Shown here: positions 1 to 11,758 of the stretch, piece by piece
Layout of the letters: every line of letters starts with the position of its first letter
Numbering within the stretch: the first letter of the stretch is position 1
NCBI GenBank assembly: GCA_027579435.1
Contig: JANBPK010000777.1
Span: 1-64,000 of the forward strand
DNA: 64,000 nucleotides
Origin: Candolleomyces eurysporus
Lineage: Eukaryota > Basidiomycota > Agaricomycetes > Agaricales > Psathyrellaceae
Direction of reading: 5' to 3'
Made by a program: the position numbers and the translations under genes
Notes under the pieces: model-generated
The model's input: only the letters and a program-made list of their open reading frames with translations
Told to the model about the DNA's origin: nothing
Databases searched by the model: none

Positions 1-480
1 TGTCAAATTCAGCCCACTTGCGACCGCACCCATGGTAGCCTTATCCACGGCGATGGTAGAATCGTAAGGCGTTGGGAGGTGCCTTGAGTTCATGAATACG
101 CGGACGTAGTCGTCCCGGCCGGTAGATTTTCGAGGGAGATGTTTAGGCCCCCTGGTTGTGCCGGGACTGCAAGGGGAGGGAAGGGAGCGATCGGTTAGTT
201 GGGATTTACGACGATAGGGGATGAAAGAAAGAATAGAGAAGCGAGCGGAAAAAGGAGTAGAAGGAGGGATGAAGATGTCGGTCTACAAGGGTCGAAGCGA
301 AGGGTTGAAAGAGGGAAGATAGAAAGAATTAAAGGCAGAGCGGAGGAATAGGGTCAAAGGCAAGGAATGAGAATACCGTGACATAGCGTAAGTCATAAGC
401 CAGAAGTCTTAACGAGGTAGGACTGGCGGCGGCGGCATAGCGTCGGTGTGGACGTCGTGGGGCATGTCACGAGTCAAGGA
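1..480. other. Left-edge stretch, no gene recognised
   Basis: This edge of the window shows no protein I can recognise on either strand. Positions 150-370 are purine-rich (GGAAGAAAG/GAGCGGA-like words), resembling in style the duplicated purine-rich block at 3.85-4.14 kb. It could hold the 5' part or promoter of the decayed gene that follows. Confidence 0.4.
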
Positions 481-3045
481 AACGAGGATTATGGATGCGT
501 AAATCTCTGGCCTGTCGCGGAAGGTTGTCGTTGTCATGGCCAGAAGCCTCCTATGCCCAGGCGGATGTTGGAAGGGGACAGGCCGGTCGATGGGGTGAGA
601 GACGAGCTGAACCGTGAACGCGAACATGAGCGAGAGAGGGACCATGATCGCGATTGGGATCGAGAGCATCGGGATAGGGATAGGAACGCGAGTGGGACAG
701 GGTAGGGACTAGTCTCCCGTAGTCAGACTCAACGAGTTCGTGTCAAGAGGCTTGAATTAGGGACAGGGATCGCGAACGAGAACGTGACCGAGAGCAACGT
801 GATAGGGAGCGGGAACGAGACCGCGCAGAGAGGGATGCTATGGGCCAGAATTACGTCGTTATATTGATACGACGACATTCCCACTCACCAAATTCGTTAG
901 TCTCGTGAACCAGACTCTCGATGAGAGAAGAAAATCGTTCTCTCTGGAAGAGAGTCTGGTTCGTCCCTACGCTCTTGGCACCCATGTGGCTCGGAGTTCG
1001 AATTTCGTGATGCGAGAGCCTCCCGGCGACAGGGGTGGTAGCTGGCGCTCGCTCAGTTGATATCTTTCTGCCTCTCTTACCCTTCAGTAGTGCTGTATTT
1101 AGTAAGAGTCTCAAGGGAAAGGCTGAAAATCGGTTTTTACGGACACTCCGGCCCCTGAATTAATCCACCGCTAGGAATGCCAAGGCAGAGTATGCTGGAT
1201 GCAGATTGGGTTGTTAAAAAGCCATTTGGCAGCCTTGCCTCTGAACAGCGAAGCAAATATCTTGTATGAATACTCGCTATTGCAGTTTTATGCTAAAAAC
1301 CATGGTATATCTCTCACATCGCATTCACCAGCGGTTGGTCTATGGCGGATTTATTGTCGTACTTCTCGTTCTGAGATTGGTGTACCCTCTCTAGTGTAAC
1401 GAGGGAGGTCAGGATTGTGCTAGTGCAGAGGAAAGACTTATGAGAGGAGGTTCGAGATAGGTATTTAAGAACCGCTGGGTACTCGAGGTGGGCATGGAGT
1501 GAGGAGAAGGAATTGCTGGGCCTGTTGCTCCAGGTCTGTTGCCTCGCCGTCGTTTGCATTCCTTCTAGATCAACTGACAAAATTTCTTGTCGCTTTTTCA
1601 GGACCTTGCAGATTACATGAGAGGTGTCTCGACCCCTTCACACGAATACGCACGAGTGGCAAAGATGTACGTGCATTCGTTGACGGTGCACCCCGATATC
1701 CGTGATCCCTCGTTGGAGCATACCGTCAGGTGCCTTACAGCGTCCGCTCGGGCCTATACGCGCGTTATGCTCCGCCTCCGCGCTCAGGCAGAGAAGGAAG
1801 CGAGCCTCGCGAGCTCGTCGTCTCCCGGAGGAAAGTCTGGGTCGACTCCCCCATCCGCTTCGGTTCGGAACGGGTTGACGAACGGTGGTATCGGCGGTAC
1901 GAACGGGTATCGCGGAGGGATGATTTCCAGGCCTGGCTCACGGGCTACGAGTCGTGCACCTTCACCTACCATGTCGAACTTTTCACGTTCGCACTCGCAC
2001 GCTCCTGCGAACGCGGCGTATGCCGGACCTGGGTCGTCGGGGTCGGGGTCGTTCCGATCACCACTGTTCCGATTGAGGAGGGCACCGTTACTCAGGTTTT
2101 CTGTGCCATCGCCTGAGGGAGATTGGCTTTCGGATAAGAGTGTGAGGAGGAGTGCAAGAGGGCGGGGGTGTTGCACTTGATGAGGATGGGAGATGTAGTT
2201 TGGGATATTGCGGTCGGTGACGAAGGGAACGTGGGCAGGCTAGTGTACGAGGGGAAGTACCTCATTGTAAGTGTCGGATTCGCCCCTTTCTTTACTTGAC
2301 GCGTGCTGATTATTATAGGACCTGGAGAATACGTGGAACCCTATTGGAGACCTGCCCAAGTGTATTCCTGCGTTGGCGTTCCCGCCTTCGGATTTCCATC
2401 GAGTGATTCGGACCGGGGTTGTGACAAGTAACCCAGTTGTTCATGTGGATATCAGTCCTTGGGGCGAGGAGATTGCGAAGAATTAGCAGCTGTTTAAGGA
2501 TAGGGTGAAGACCGAGACCTAAGTTCATGCTTTCGCTCGCTTGGCAAACCCTCATTATCGCTAAATCATGTTATCTCTTTAGACCTCAAGGAGCTTATTA
2601 ATTTCACAATGTCATCCGATGGGTACACCGATCGTCGTTTGTCATTCGACCGCCGGCTAGGGTTATCCAGAGAGGACCCAGCATCAACGGGCGGGGTCGA
2701 CCGCATACACCACGAATCGCAATTCCTGACACGGATAATCTATTCATTGATTCCGGGTGTTACGGGACGATCGTCGTCGAGACCGAAGGCACCAATGAGG
2801 CACTGGCGGATTTGCAGGAGAGGTGTGAGCCGCGGACATTCCTTCCTCGACCGAGACCTTGGAATCCGGCTCAGCGGAAGGCGCGGCAAGAAGTGAAGAA
2901 GGTTTTCGGGATTTTGAGAGAGAAAGGTCGGTTCATTCTTACTTTGATGGCTGCCCCGACATTTTCTGACTTGATACTGTTGCTTTCTCGTCGACCTGGA
3001 GCGATTTGGATTAAGGCTGTTGGAGTCGAAGAACGGATTTTATGA
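480..3045 (+). pseudogene. Decayed multi-exon gene with RE/RD-rich segment
   Basis: I do not recognise the family, but several segments read as one damaged protein. Positions 600-700 and 755-840 encode Arg-Glu/Arg-Asp low-complexity tracts. Positions 1610-2180 encode an alpha-helical stretch (DYMRGVSTPSHEYARVAKMY onward) followed by Ser/Pro/Gly-rich sequence. Positions 2176-2486 encode GDVVWDIAVGDEGNVGRLVY and later VHVDISPWGEEIAKN. Positions 2600-3045 encode a block starting VIRWVHRSSFVIRPP and ending in LKEERIL-like sequence (IKAVGVEERIL). Damage is visible: an in-frame TAG at 2484, a splice donor reading CT at 2519-2520 where GT is expected before AAGT, an in-frame TAA at 2599, and frame changes earlier. 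The continuity of meaning across these breaks is my inference. An alternative is an intact gene with unusual introns, which the two nearby stops make unlikely. Confidence 0.5.
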
Positions 3046-3854
3046 GGCTTCTCTATCGTCGCATCGAGTCTTTTAAGTTTTTCAAATTCTGTTCCTTTCC
3101 TCTTTGCTCTTTGTAATGTCTTTCATACCGCGCTCCTTCCTTCCGTCCGAAGTTCGCTTTTTTAGCTTCCATGCGTTTTATGCTACCTGCTCTCATCATA
3201 TTTTCTCATAGTTTCATCCGTCGTTATGATCATCAGTCGAATTCTTTAGCAGGAACCTGTGGGAAGCGGCCGATGCTGCGCACAGCAGGTGCCGAGGCAT
3301 TTTGGCGGGGAGAGCGAGAGCGTATTCTCCATCATACCCTATTCTTTTGGGTGCCTATTGCTTTGTGACGGGGCCCCAAAGTGCCATCGTAATGTACAAC
3401 GAATCCTCGTCCTTCCCATAACCCTCCCTGAGCAGCGGATAATCAGTGTGGCCCCACAAATACTCTTCCCACTCGTCTTCGCAACAATGAATCGGCAGTT
3501 CACTGTACATGTTAGTAAGCATGGGCTTTCATGGAAATTATATTCACCAAGCTACATGCCATGCAGCGTTTTCCGTGCCGCGTAAAATGATATCTCGATG
3601 CCCTCTTTGCGCTGCGATCCATGGTTGACGGATCTCGTGGAAAGAACGACGCCTTCCTGCTTCCCCACTTGCAGGCCGAGAGGTACGACGGTAGAATGGG
3701 TCTGCCTCCATGAAGTGAGCCTGTCAACGCCCTCCATACTGGGTATCCCCTCATCAATTCTACACGCACGTCACCCATGGGACCGTAAGAAAGGAGAGCA
3801 AAGGAACGGAGGTTATAATCTTTGAGAGCCGCTGATGGGTGACTTCGCGTTGAA

Positions 3855-4140
3855 GGGCGGACAGTGAAACGTTGGCAGAAGAGGCGGTATCGGTGAATAC
3901 GGCATGAGCGAAGAATCAGAAACGGCAGGACGTAAGGGATGAAGGAAAAGGAGCGGAAGAAAGGCGAGCAAAAGAAAAGGAGAGAGGAAGATTGAAAATG
4001 GAATGGAGGTAGAAGGGCGGACATGAATAGTGGAAATCGGCAGATATGGCATAAGCGAAGTATGGACAACGGCATGAGGGAAGGGATGAAGCCAAGGGCC
4101 CGGAAGAAAGGGGAGCGGAGGAAACGGAGAGAGTGGAAGT
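3855..4140. repeat. Two-copy imperfect 160-bp purine-rich tandem repeat
   Basis: The words GGGCGGACA, then AACGGCA, GGGATGAAG and GCGGAAGAAAG-like strings recur in the same order starting at 3855 and again at 4015, a 160-bp offset. The top strand is strongly purine-rich. The copies have diverged by many substitutions, so this is an old duplication. Confidence 0.7.
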
Positions 4141-6174
4141 CTATGCAACTTGCTAGGGCCGCTTTCCTGAGAACTTTATCTGAACATAACAGATAAAGGT
4201 TGCTGCGTGAATGCAATGTTAGAAGTTCAGAGGAGCATCGAAGGTTTTACGGGCAAAAGCCGTCAGGCTTTTCGGTCAGTCAGGACCACCGTGATCTAAG
4301 AGTGCAAGATCGAGATGAGCTGCGACACCCAAATAATTAGGAGTCCTGCGACACGACGAGCGAATCTCGATACCCATAAAACTAGGAGCAGGTTGCATCC
4401 ACTGATTCACCAACCGTGCTGTAGGTTGGTCAAATGGTTAGCAGTTAGCAGTCTCTGTAAGTTTATCTTGAGATACATCTGCTGTTACCTTCATCATTGG
4501 GCTTACATGTTAACCAATTTTTCTGAGTGAGTGTTGACGTGGTCCACATTTTGGGTGAGCCTGATCCAATCGAGACCTTGCAGGGACCTTGAGCCACGAG
4601 ACAGAATGATGTCTGGAGGTTGGGCAGCTCTCCCCATGTTAATACGGTCAAATAAATTTGCAGGAGCAATGTAAGATGCTAACATCCAGGTGATGAGGAG
4701 TTATGTGGGTTTTGCTAGGACCGGATATGTTGCAGCTTTGCGCGAGTAGGTCGACCCCTAGCATGGGCACTTGATATTTTGTGCGCCTAGTGGACCGGGT
4801 AAGTTGTGCTCTGAGATGGACTCAGTCACTAATGCTTGTCAGAGTGGCCCATTCGATGAAAGATGAGTCCAAAGATCCCTCCAAGGGGGCGTGAAGAGCT
4901 TCCCATCAGTATCTCACCCACCTCCGATTTCTTTCTGTTTGGCAGGCTGCAAACTATTGTGGCTAAAACGGAATAGTGATATGGCACCCACAAGAACGCC
5001 ATGAGTGTCTCTCCGTGATGATTGATCTTTTCACGGGTGTTGCTAGTGGCACTGCCGCGCACTTCCCACTTCACTATGCGTCCGAAAGTGGCAGAGGTAA
5101 GATGCTGGCTAGACACCTATGGAGCCTTTGCTGTACATGACCTGGCAAACTTGCGCTGATGGAGTGCTGAGCCCCAAACGCAACCACCCGCTATGCGTGA
5201 AGGTGGTATCCGAGCCGGTGTAAATGAGAGCTTGGGTGGTCCGTGCAATGAATGATTGTATGATGTAAGTAGAACACCCGCTGTCCACCTGCTAGCACTT
5301 CTGTTGAGGAGTCAAGTAAGGATGAGTCCCACTTAGCCTATATCAAACGGTTTCCTCGACGGCCACACTGATGTTCATTTGATCGGAAACATGGCCCTGT
5401 ACTAGAGTGGTAGCTTCGCCTTGGAAGTTCCCTTGGCTGTGAAGCAGAGTCCGGCCTCTGAACGAGCCGGAGACTAGTTTCCTTGTTGAGGGAGTGGACG
5501 GCGGCCAGCTGGTGCAAGAGAGCCTTAGCACGTCGCATGCCACTGGCTGAGGGCTGAAGGCACTTCTGGTGCTGAGACTCATCTCTGATGTGGGTGGGGG
5601 CATGACTACCCCAGCAGACTAGGCCCCTATGGAAGTCAGTGAAGGGGCCGCAGAAATGCACCCACGGTTCTGCTTTGGTTGGCCTTGAGATTGACCGGGT
5701 TCAATGCATGAGGAAACTGTCACATAGTATTGAAGCAGTAGGAATAATTACAAATCTAATCAGTGTCAGGGATGCCACCCCAGAGTGAAGGTTGCAGTGG
5801 GCACTATATACCCTGGAAAGCGGGTAAGAGAAATGGGTTGAAGAGAACCTTGCTATGTACGGCCACCCAGATATTCTCGTGAACTGAAGATGGCGGGATG
5901 AAGCCATTAAAGGTCAATTTCGCTGCAGGTATGGCAGATCGTGTGCTTCTGACAGGCAGGATGGGCGAGGCGTGGTGTGTGCCGAGTTCTGGTGTTGTGG
6001 TACATGGAGCCGTGGTGGCCCAGTCGTGTTCAGTGGAACCGAGTGGCTCTGTTGTGCCAGCCGTATCGGGAGAAACCTTGGCTGGACAAGCGGGGGATGC
6101 TGTACGGTCGCTGGGAGTGGTGACATAGGTTGTCCAAGATGGTGCCCCTGACTGCTGTGTCGCAGTGCCAGAAG

Positions 6175-6720
6175 TCATCCAGCGCGTTCTTTGACGATTG
6201 TGATGCGTAGGGGAGGCTGTTGAGAAACGTCTCTCAACGCCTGTGATGCAGAAGCGGGGGCCNGTCCAGCACGTTCCTCGGTGCCTGTGATGCAGAAGCC
6301 GAGGTTGTCCAGCATGTCCTTCGACGCCTGTAAAGCAGAAGCAGGGGTTGTAAGTTGTCCAGCACGCCGTTTGAGGCCTGTGGTGCAGAAGTGGGGGTCA
6401 TCCAGCACATCTTTCAACGCCTGTGATGCGGGAGCAGAGGTCATCCGGCAAGACTCGCGACACCTGTAATGCGGAAGCGGAGGTTGTCCAGCACATCTTT
6501 CGACGCCTGTGATGCGGAAGCGGAGGTTGTCCAGCACGTCTTTTNGACGCCTGTGATGCGGAAGCAGAGGTTGTCCAGCGCGTCTTTTGACGCCTGTAAT
6601 GCGGAAGCGGAGGTTGCCCGGCGATCCCTGCTTTCGGCGCCAGTGATGGGTAGCAAACGTTGTCCGGCGACCACTGTGCGGCAGCAACAGAGATGTCCAG
6701 CGCATCTTATAGCTGCTGTG
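6175..6720. repeat. 43-bp minisatellite, about 12 imperfect copies
   Basis: A unit of about 43 bp, containing CCTGTGATGCGGAAGCGGAG followed by GTTGTCCAGCACGTCTTT and GACG, repeats in tandem. Copies differ by substitutions and small indels. Because 43 is not a multiple of three, the unit cycles through reading frames and creates overlapping repetitive open frames on both strands, which I do not regard as genes. Two single Ns (6263 and 6545) fall inside the array next to G/C or T runs. Confidence 0.85.
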
Positions 6721-8044
6721 GTGCAAGCAAACCGGAAGGTCCTGAAAAGGGGGTTGAGGGTAGAGATGCGTTGACCCTGGTTGTCGTAGAATTTGGACGG
6801 CCAGCGTGGGTGAACGGTGTGAACTATTGGAGAGAGGATTATCGTAGTGAAGGCATAAAGACTATGTATGGGGGAACTGCTTCACCTGGTGTACCTTCGT
6901 GCATCTGTTTATGCTGGTAATCCACTCCCTTCATTCAAACGGCGCTCCTCCCGACTGCCTGAGGTGGTTGTCCTTGCGAGCATGGTCTGAGGCCTGCGAT
7001 GACGTGTCATGTTGCCAGAGTCGCCCTGCAGGCGTAGAGGTCATCTGTATGTTCATAGCTGGTGCATATGAGAGGAAGAGAAAAGAAAACGGCGGCAAGG
7101 CGCCTTGGGCGAGCTCTATGCTCAGAGGCGATGGCAGTCGGAAGGAGAGGAGGCATGCCGCATCGTGGGAAGAACCTGCCATCGCTTTGATGCATAGACA
7201 TGCCTAACCCTCCGTTCCTATGTCACTCCGTCTTAGGCTTTGTTACTCAGAAGCTAAAACCAGGTTCATTAGTTTTGCATGCCGGTCGGTCAACTTCGTT
7301 GCGCGATGCACGGCATGCAGATGGGGGCACTTGCTTCAAATTCAATGCTTGGGAGTGGCTGTGGCTATACACCCGCGCCGCATGTGCCAGCTGTGCTTGG
7401 ATCTCTGGGGTTAGCCCCCAAAAAAATTGTGAATGTCTTGCAGTGCGGAGAGAAGTTGGATCCCAGTAGTTGACCCCGAGGCGACACCGGGAAAAGATCA
7501 GATGACAAGCTTGAGCGCTTAAGTTAACGATCATAAGTACTTACTGGGATTAGAACAAAGGGAAGCCCAAATGGAAGCTGCCATACACGCTGTCCTAGGG
7601 TCTAATAACATTCGAAGCAACATCCGAAGCTTATCCCACATAATCCAAAGTCCCCTCCCCTTAACCCCTCCCAATCCCTGGAAGCGGCGTCTGGAGAGGG
7701 TGGTAAAAGGCTGGTATAAGAGTTGGCAGGTGTGACTTCCGCTGACTAGTGCCTCGGACATGTGGGTAGGGAGGTAGGTAAAAAATTCGGGAAATAGGAT
7801 CGAGTCCATCGCAGTGGCGATCGGTGTAAGCGCCTTTTAAGTAAACCGCATTGCCTATTTAGAGTCTAATCCTTCAAAGCGGTGGATTTGCATGCCCATT
7901 CAATCGTACGGAGGACCGAGTGGCACATGGATATGTCGGGAGAAGAGTTGCGTTGAACCCACGTTGTTCTCTCGCGGTAGGGAAACCATGAATGGACGAT
8001 CATTTCCGTTTGTTTGAATTTTTTTTGTAGTCCTTGTCCCGGGA

Positions 8045-8050
8045 TATAAA
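8045..8050 (+). promoter_or_regulatory. TATA-like box for kinase 1
   Basis: TATAAA within GGGATATAAATGC. The ATG at 8050 overlaps this box and is therefore a poor start; the next in-frame ATG at 8086 leaves room for transcription to begin downstream of the box. Inference only. Confidence 0.35.
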
Positions 8051-8085
8051 TGCTTCCAACAGCAGAGGTCCATAGTCTCCCAAAA

Positions 8086-9312
8086 ATGCAAACACCAAGC
8101 ATCTCACCGCCCACTTCTCTTGTACCAGCTCTAAAGGAGTTCGCCATCGATGGCGTGAGAGCAGAATGCTTGCTTCCGGTGTATTTCTCGCTGAAATCGC
8201 TTCTCCTGCAGCTCCTCCGGGCCACGTTTGAGGAAACTCGAACGGAATTTCGACTGTGCTGTGTTATCACGTACGGTAAGATCAAAGAAGAAGGGTCGAT
8301 TGAGCCACGCGAAGTCGTCGTCAAGACATTTCGTGTAGGTGGCGGGACGACCGATGTGAAGGCAGCGCAGGCAAGCGATGTCATTGACTGAGTGAAAGGT
8401 CGAAGCTGACTTCTGTTCTTACAGCGCGCATACAGAGAGATCAGTGCTTGGGTGGCACTTGCTAAGGCCCTCGCTCATTGCGAGAATATCAATTATTTTT
8501 GTGGAGTCGGCAGTTTCAACAACCTTGAAAGGGGTGTCGCCGTTCCTGATGTTCCGTCTATTGTGACCAACTTCGTGAAGTTCGGGTCTCTAGAATATAC
8601 CCAAGGAGCACGCTTCAGCGTGAGGATGGATGTAGTAAGTTCCAGGCTTTCACCGGGATTAGAGAAGCAGGATATAACTCACTTGGTGGCTAGATACTGC
8701 AGCTGGCCAAAGGTCTGCGACACATGCACTCCATGTCCCTAGTTCATGGGGACGTCAAGCCTGTAAATGCCATCATCTTTCATCAAGCACTTCGTATTCG
8801 TGACTCACATTTAACAAGGATAATTTCCGTGTTACTGGAAATGGGATTGTGAAGATCATCGACCTCGGGCTCTCCCGCTACCAGTCAAGCAGTCGGACAG
8901 GATTGACGACCACCATCGAACCAAGTTATCGATTCATCGCTCCAGAGCTGATCGAGCAGTACGACGAAGACGTATGCATGTCTGTGACAACAGCAACGGA
9001 TGTATATGCATTCTCGATGACTGCACTGCAGGCACGTACCATATTATGTTTCTTTGCCGTCTGTTGACAGATGGTGTCCGAAAGGTTTTGGATGGTCAGG
9101 GCCCCGAGAAGTCAATACCATTTAATCACTGCGGAGATTCAGCCTATGAAGTGCAATCAGCCGTCTTGAGGAATGACTGGCCAAAAAGGTCGAACTACAG
9201 CGGGGTTGAACCACGAGCTTGGAGAGTCATATCCCGCTGTTGGACCAATAACGGCTCGGGACGTCCGTCGATGAAGGAAATTGTAGAAGACTTCAAGTTA
9301 CTCGCACTTTGA
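8086..9312 (+). CDS. Protein kinase domain protein (kinase 1 of tandem pair)
   Basis: Predicted serine/threonine-type kinase that would phosphorylate protein substrates; the target is unknown. Spliced exons 8086-8370, 8425-8634, 8694-8762, 8819-9031 and 9085-9312 give about 334 residues. Visible motifs are VVVKTF (ATP-anchoring lysine), HGDVKPDN (catalytic loop, with HGD in place of HRD), DLGLS (DFG-equivalent with Leu for Phe), an APE-like APEL, and a C-lobe RCWTNNGSGRPSM. The overall layout resembles the tyrosine-kinase-like Ser/Thr kinases that are numerous in Agaricomycetes. The glycine-rich loop is poorly defined, so the N-terminus is uncertain. Two introns (8371-8424 and 9032-9084) appear to begin with GC rather than GT. 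The gene lies head-to-tail with kinase 2, which shares its C-lobe architecture (LDGxGxxSIPxNH), so the two probably arose by tandem duplication. Start chosen at 8086 because the earlier ATG overlaps a TATA box. Confidence 0.75.
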
Positions 9313-9591
9313 TAGGGGCTCTCACCCTCGTCGAATCATCTGATAGATTTTTGTAATAATTTATTTCGGCTGCATGTGCTGGACTTTTGAATGGACTGGG
9401 TGGGCTTTGTGAAGGGCTCGAGGAGCCGAATGCAGAGAGTATGGCGACTAGACTCAGAAGGCTCGCATTGATGGTGGGTGAACGAGTGCCCGTCATCGGG
9501 AAATCCCACTCAGTCTCGGGTAAAGCCGAGCACCTTCCAAACCGGCGCTCTTGGCATTTTGGTCGACGTAGCCATCTAAGCGACATCTTCA

Positions 9592-11034
9592 ATGCCTTTC
9601 AACGTCTTGTTAGCCATCACAGGCGGCGTTCTCAAGGTGCTTTACCTTTTCAACAAGGAACTCTTTCTCCGATGTCTGCGTGCTGCGTACATTCCCCTCC
9701 GTCGCGCGTCTGTTAAGAAATCGACGGACCTGCTTCAACTCTTCGACGCGCAATGGCTGTTCCATAAGTTGGTGCGCTCAAGATGCACTCCTCTTTTCTG
9801 ACCCGAATTTGATGGGCAGTTTGTTTGAAGCACGTTACTGTGGAGATCGAGCAACCAGCATTAGACATGAGGCCTCTTTGCGACGTTTATGCTGCCACTC
9901 TCGTGGTTGGGGGGCGCCAGGTGAGGGTCAGTATGTTGTCGGTGTTTCCTAGTTCGTGGCATCAGTGACACTATTGATCGATCTAGGTTATCGTCAAGGC
10001 TCTCCGGCTGATCAGCGCAAGTAGCTTCTCACTGCAAGATAAAGGACAACTTGAAGCGTCTACTACTCGGGTAAGTGTTTTTCGGGGATTCTCTCAGTCC
10101 GTATCTCCTCATCGCCTACTCCCCCCCCTCCCCTATTTAGAAAATTGTTAGGGAAGGCTTCGTGTCATCCTTGCTAAATCACGAAAACATTTGCCCATTC
10201 GTGGGTCTGACGAGGGTCAGACACTTCGAACTCCCAGCCCTGGTCTCACTCTTTGTTCCAAACGAATGCCTAGAATACGTAAAGGATCATCCAGAACGCA
10301 GGTTATCGGTGGTAAGTCTCGCGCGGGATTCTAAGCTCAATCGAGCTCATATTACCTTCAATCCAGGTTAGAGAGGCTACAGCCGGACTGAAATACCTTC
10401 ACGATACCAAGATCATACACGGAGATGTCAAGCCAGTGAGCACTCTTTTGCGGGGCCGATGCGGATGTTCATTGCCCTTCTAGGACAACATAATGATCAA
10501 TGCCAATGGAAGGGTTCAAATAATAGACTTCGGACTAAGCAAATTAGAATCAATGACCGGATTCACTACTCAGCAGCAAGGGCAAAGAAACCCTCGATAC
10601 TGTGCGCCCGAGCTCCTCAGGGCCCAGGGTCCAATTAAGCCGACCTTTGAAGCTGACGTCTTCAGCCTCGGAATGACGATGCTCCAGGTCTGTCTGCCGT
10701 AACTCCTAGTTGCTTCCTAGGCGCCTCTAATGTGATGTCAATGCAGATACTGGACGGCAGGGGCACAAAGTCTATTCCCTATAATCACATCAAGCCCAAC
10801 CGCAATTTAGAGCTGTGGGGCCTGCTAGCCGGCCAGGACAGGGACAAGAGACTCGTTGAAAGACCACAGCTCGACAGGTATGGCAACGTTCCAAGAGCGT
10901 ATCACGGCCTGGTCCAGAGATGCTGGGAAGAGCGTCCAGCCGATCGACCATCAATGGCCGTGATTTTTAGCGAATTCTGCCAACTTGAGGAGGCTCTCGA
11001 GGAGCTCCCAGCACCGATAGGATTGGGCAGTTAG
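9592..11034 (+). CDS. Protein kinase domain protein (kinase 2 of tandem pair)
   Basis: Second of two tandem tyrosine-kinase-like Ser/Thr kinases. Best exon set: 9592-9771, 9864-9920, 9987-10070, 10141-10311, 10367-10435, 10484-10687 and 10747-11034, which closes in frame at about 350 residues. Motifs: VGGRQVIVKAL (glycine-rich turn and ATP-binding Lys), HGDVKPDN catalytic loop, DFGLS, CAPELL (APE), and a C-lobe ending RCWEERPADRPSM. Unlike kinase 1 it has a canonical DFG. The HGD variant of HRD keeps the catalytic Asp, so activity is plausible. The first exon (MPFNVLLAITGG onward) is hydrophobic and less certain; translation could begin near 9864. Its introns are all GT-AG. The gene stops 725 bp before the convergent gene A. 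Substrate and pathway cannot be inferred. Confidence 0.8.
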
Positions 11035-11758
11035 ATGGATCCTGGATCTAAGGCCTTGACTCCTAAGCGTGACTGTTTGGGCCAAGGTAATCTCGTATGT
11101 GTTCTGTTCCATTCTCATTTTATCAGTCTCCTCTCCTTTTGTCATCCGTTCCTTCGATACCACACGATACGCCTCCGCTAATCGCAGCGGTCATTATCCA
11201 AGAGTCAATGCTAACCTTCTGCCCCATGCTTTCTTTTAATTCTGTCGTCGGTTACGCGAGGCGATCTCTGGGTAGTTTCTTACAGCTGCCTGCTGCAGGT
11301 CACCGTCATGCTGGATGTTGAGTCCTGGCGGCCAGTATCCAGCAACTGACTTGTCGTATCCACCGAAAGAAGGTTTAGTCAGCTTTGGTCAACATATCGT
11401 CCAATTCTTGGCTTGAGTAGGCTGAGACTCGATTGGACATTGCTAAGAATCCCCTTCCCCGTTGTTCTGCATGTACTCACTTCAGATCTGATCATTTCGG
11501 CATTGTCGGCTTATAGATCATCCCCATCTGTAAAACTAGCTATAGAGTAGAGCAAGAATCTATTTGCCTTCGTCACCTTCGGTCAATGCACGAGCCGCTT
11601 GAGAAAGTGGCTGATGGCATTTCATAGGTCATGAGTCTTGTCAGCGCAAAAGGAGTCTAATGCTGATGATTTCCAAATTCGCAGTCAATATAGGGGACGT
11701 AGATAACATCGTCCGTTCAACCTCGAGACACCAGTTACGATCTCGACCCTTACATGCT
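11035..11758. other. Intergenic, convergent 3' ends
   Basis: About 720 bp between the stop of kinase 2 and the stop of gene A. No coding signal, repeat or RNA gene seen; presumably 3' untranslated sequence and terminators of both genes. Confidence 0.5.

Larger units (their letters stand above)
3046..8085. other. 5-kb gene-poor region with repeats
   Basis: No convincing coding region on either strand. Long open frames here, such as the minus-strand frame across 3512-4216 and those across 6175-6726, are by-products of repetitive purine-rich or minisatellite sequence. The stretch holds a two-copy 160-bp tandem repeat (3855-4140) and a 43-bp minisatellite (about 6175-6720). Positions 4300-6170 have no identifiable ORF and may be degraded transposon DNA, but I see no terminal repeats. 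The TATA-like box of the first kinase lies at the right end. Confidence 0.5.

Noticed and set aside
3512..4216. Minus-strand open frame of 234 codons
   Set aside because: Composed of Phe/Ser/Leu/Pro-rich repeats produced by a purine-rich tandem duplication; no domain and no splice-consistent extension.
4300..6170. Suspected retrotransposon remnant
   Set aside because: No LTR, reverse transcriptase, integrase or protease motif found by reading; left as unassigned gene-poor DNA.
6175..6726. Overlapping open frames on both strands with RITG/CDAEAE repeats
   Set aside because: By-product of the 43-bp minisatellite, whose unit is not a multiple of three.
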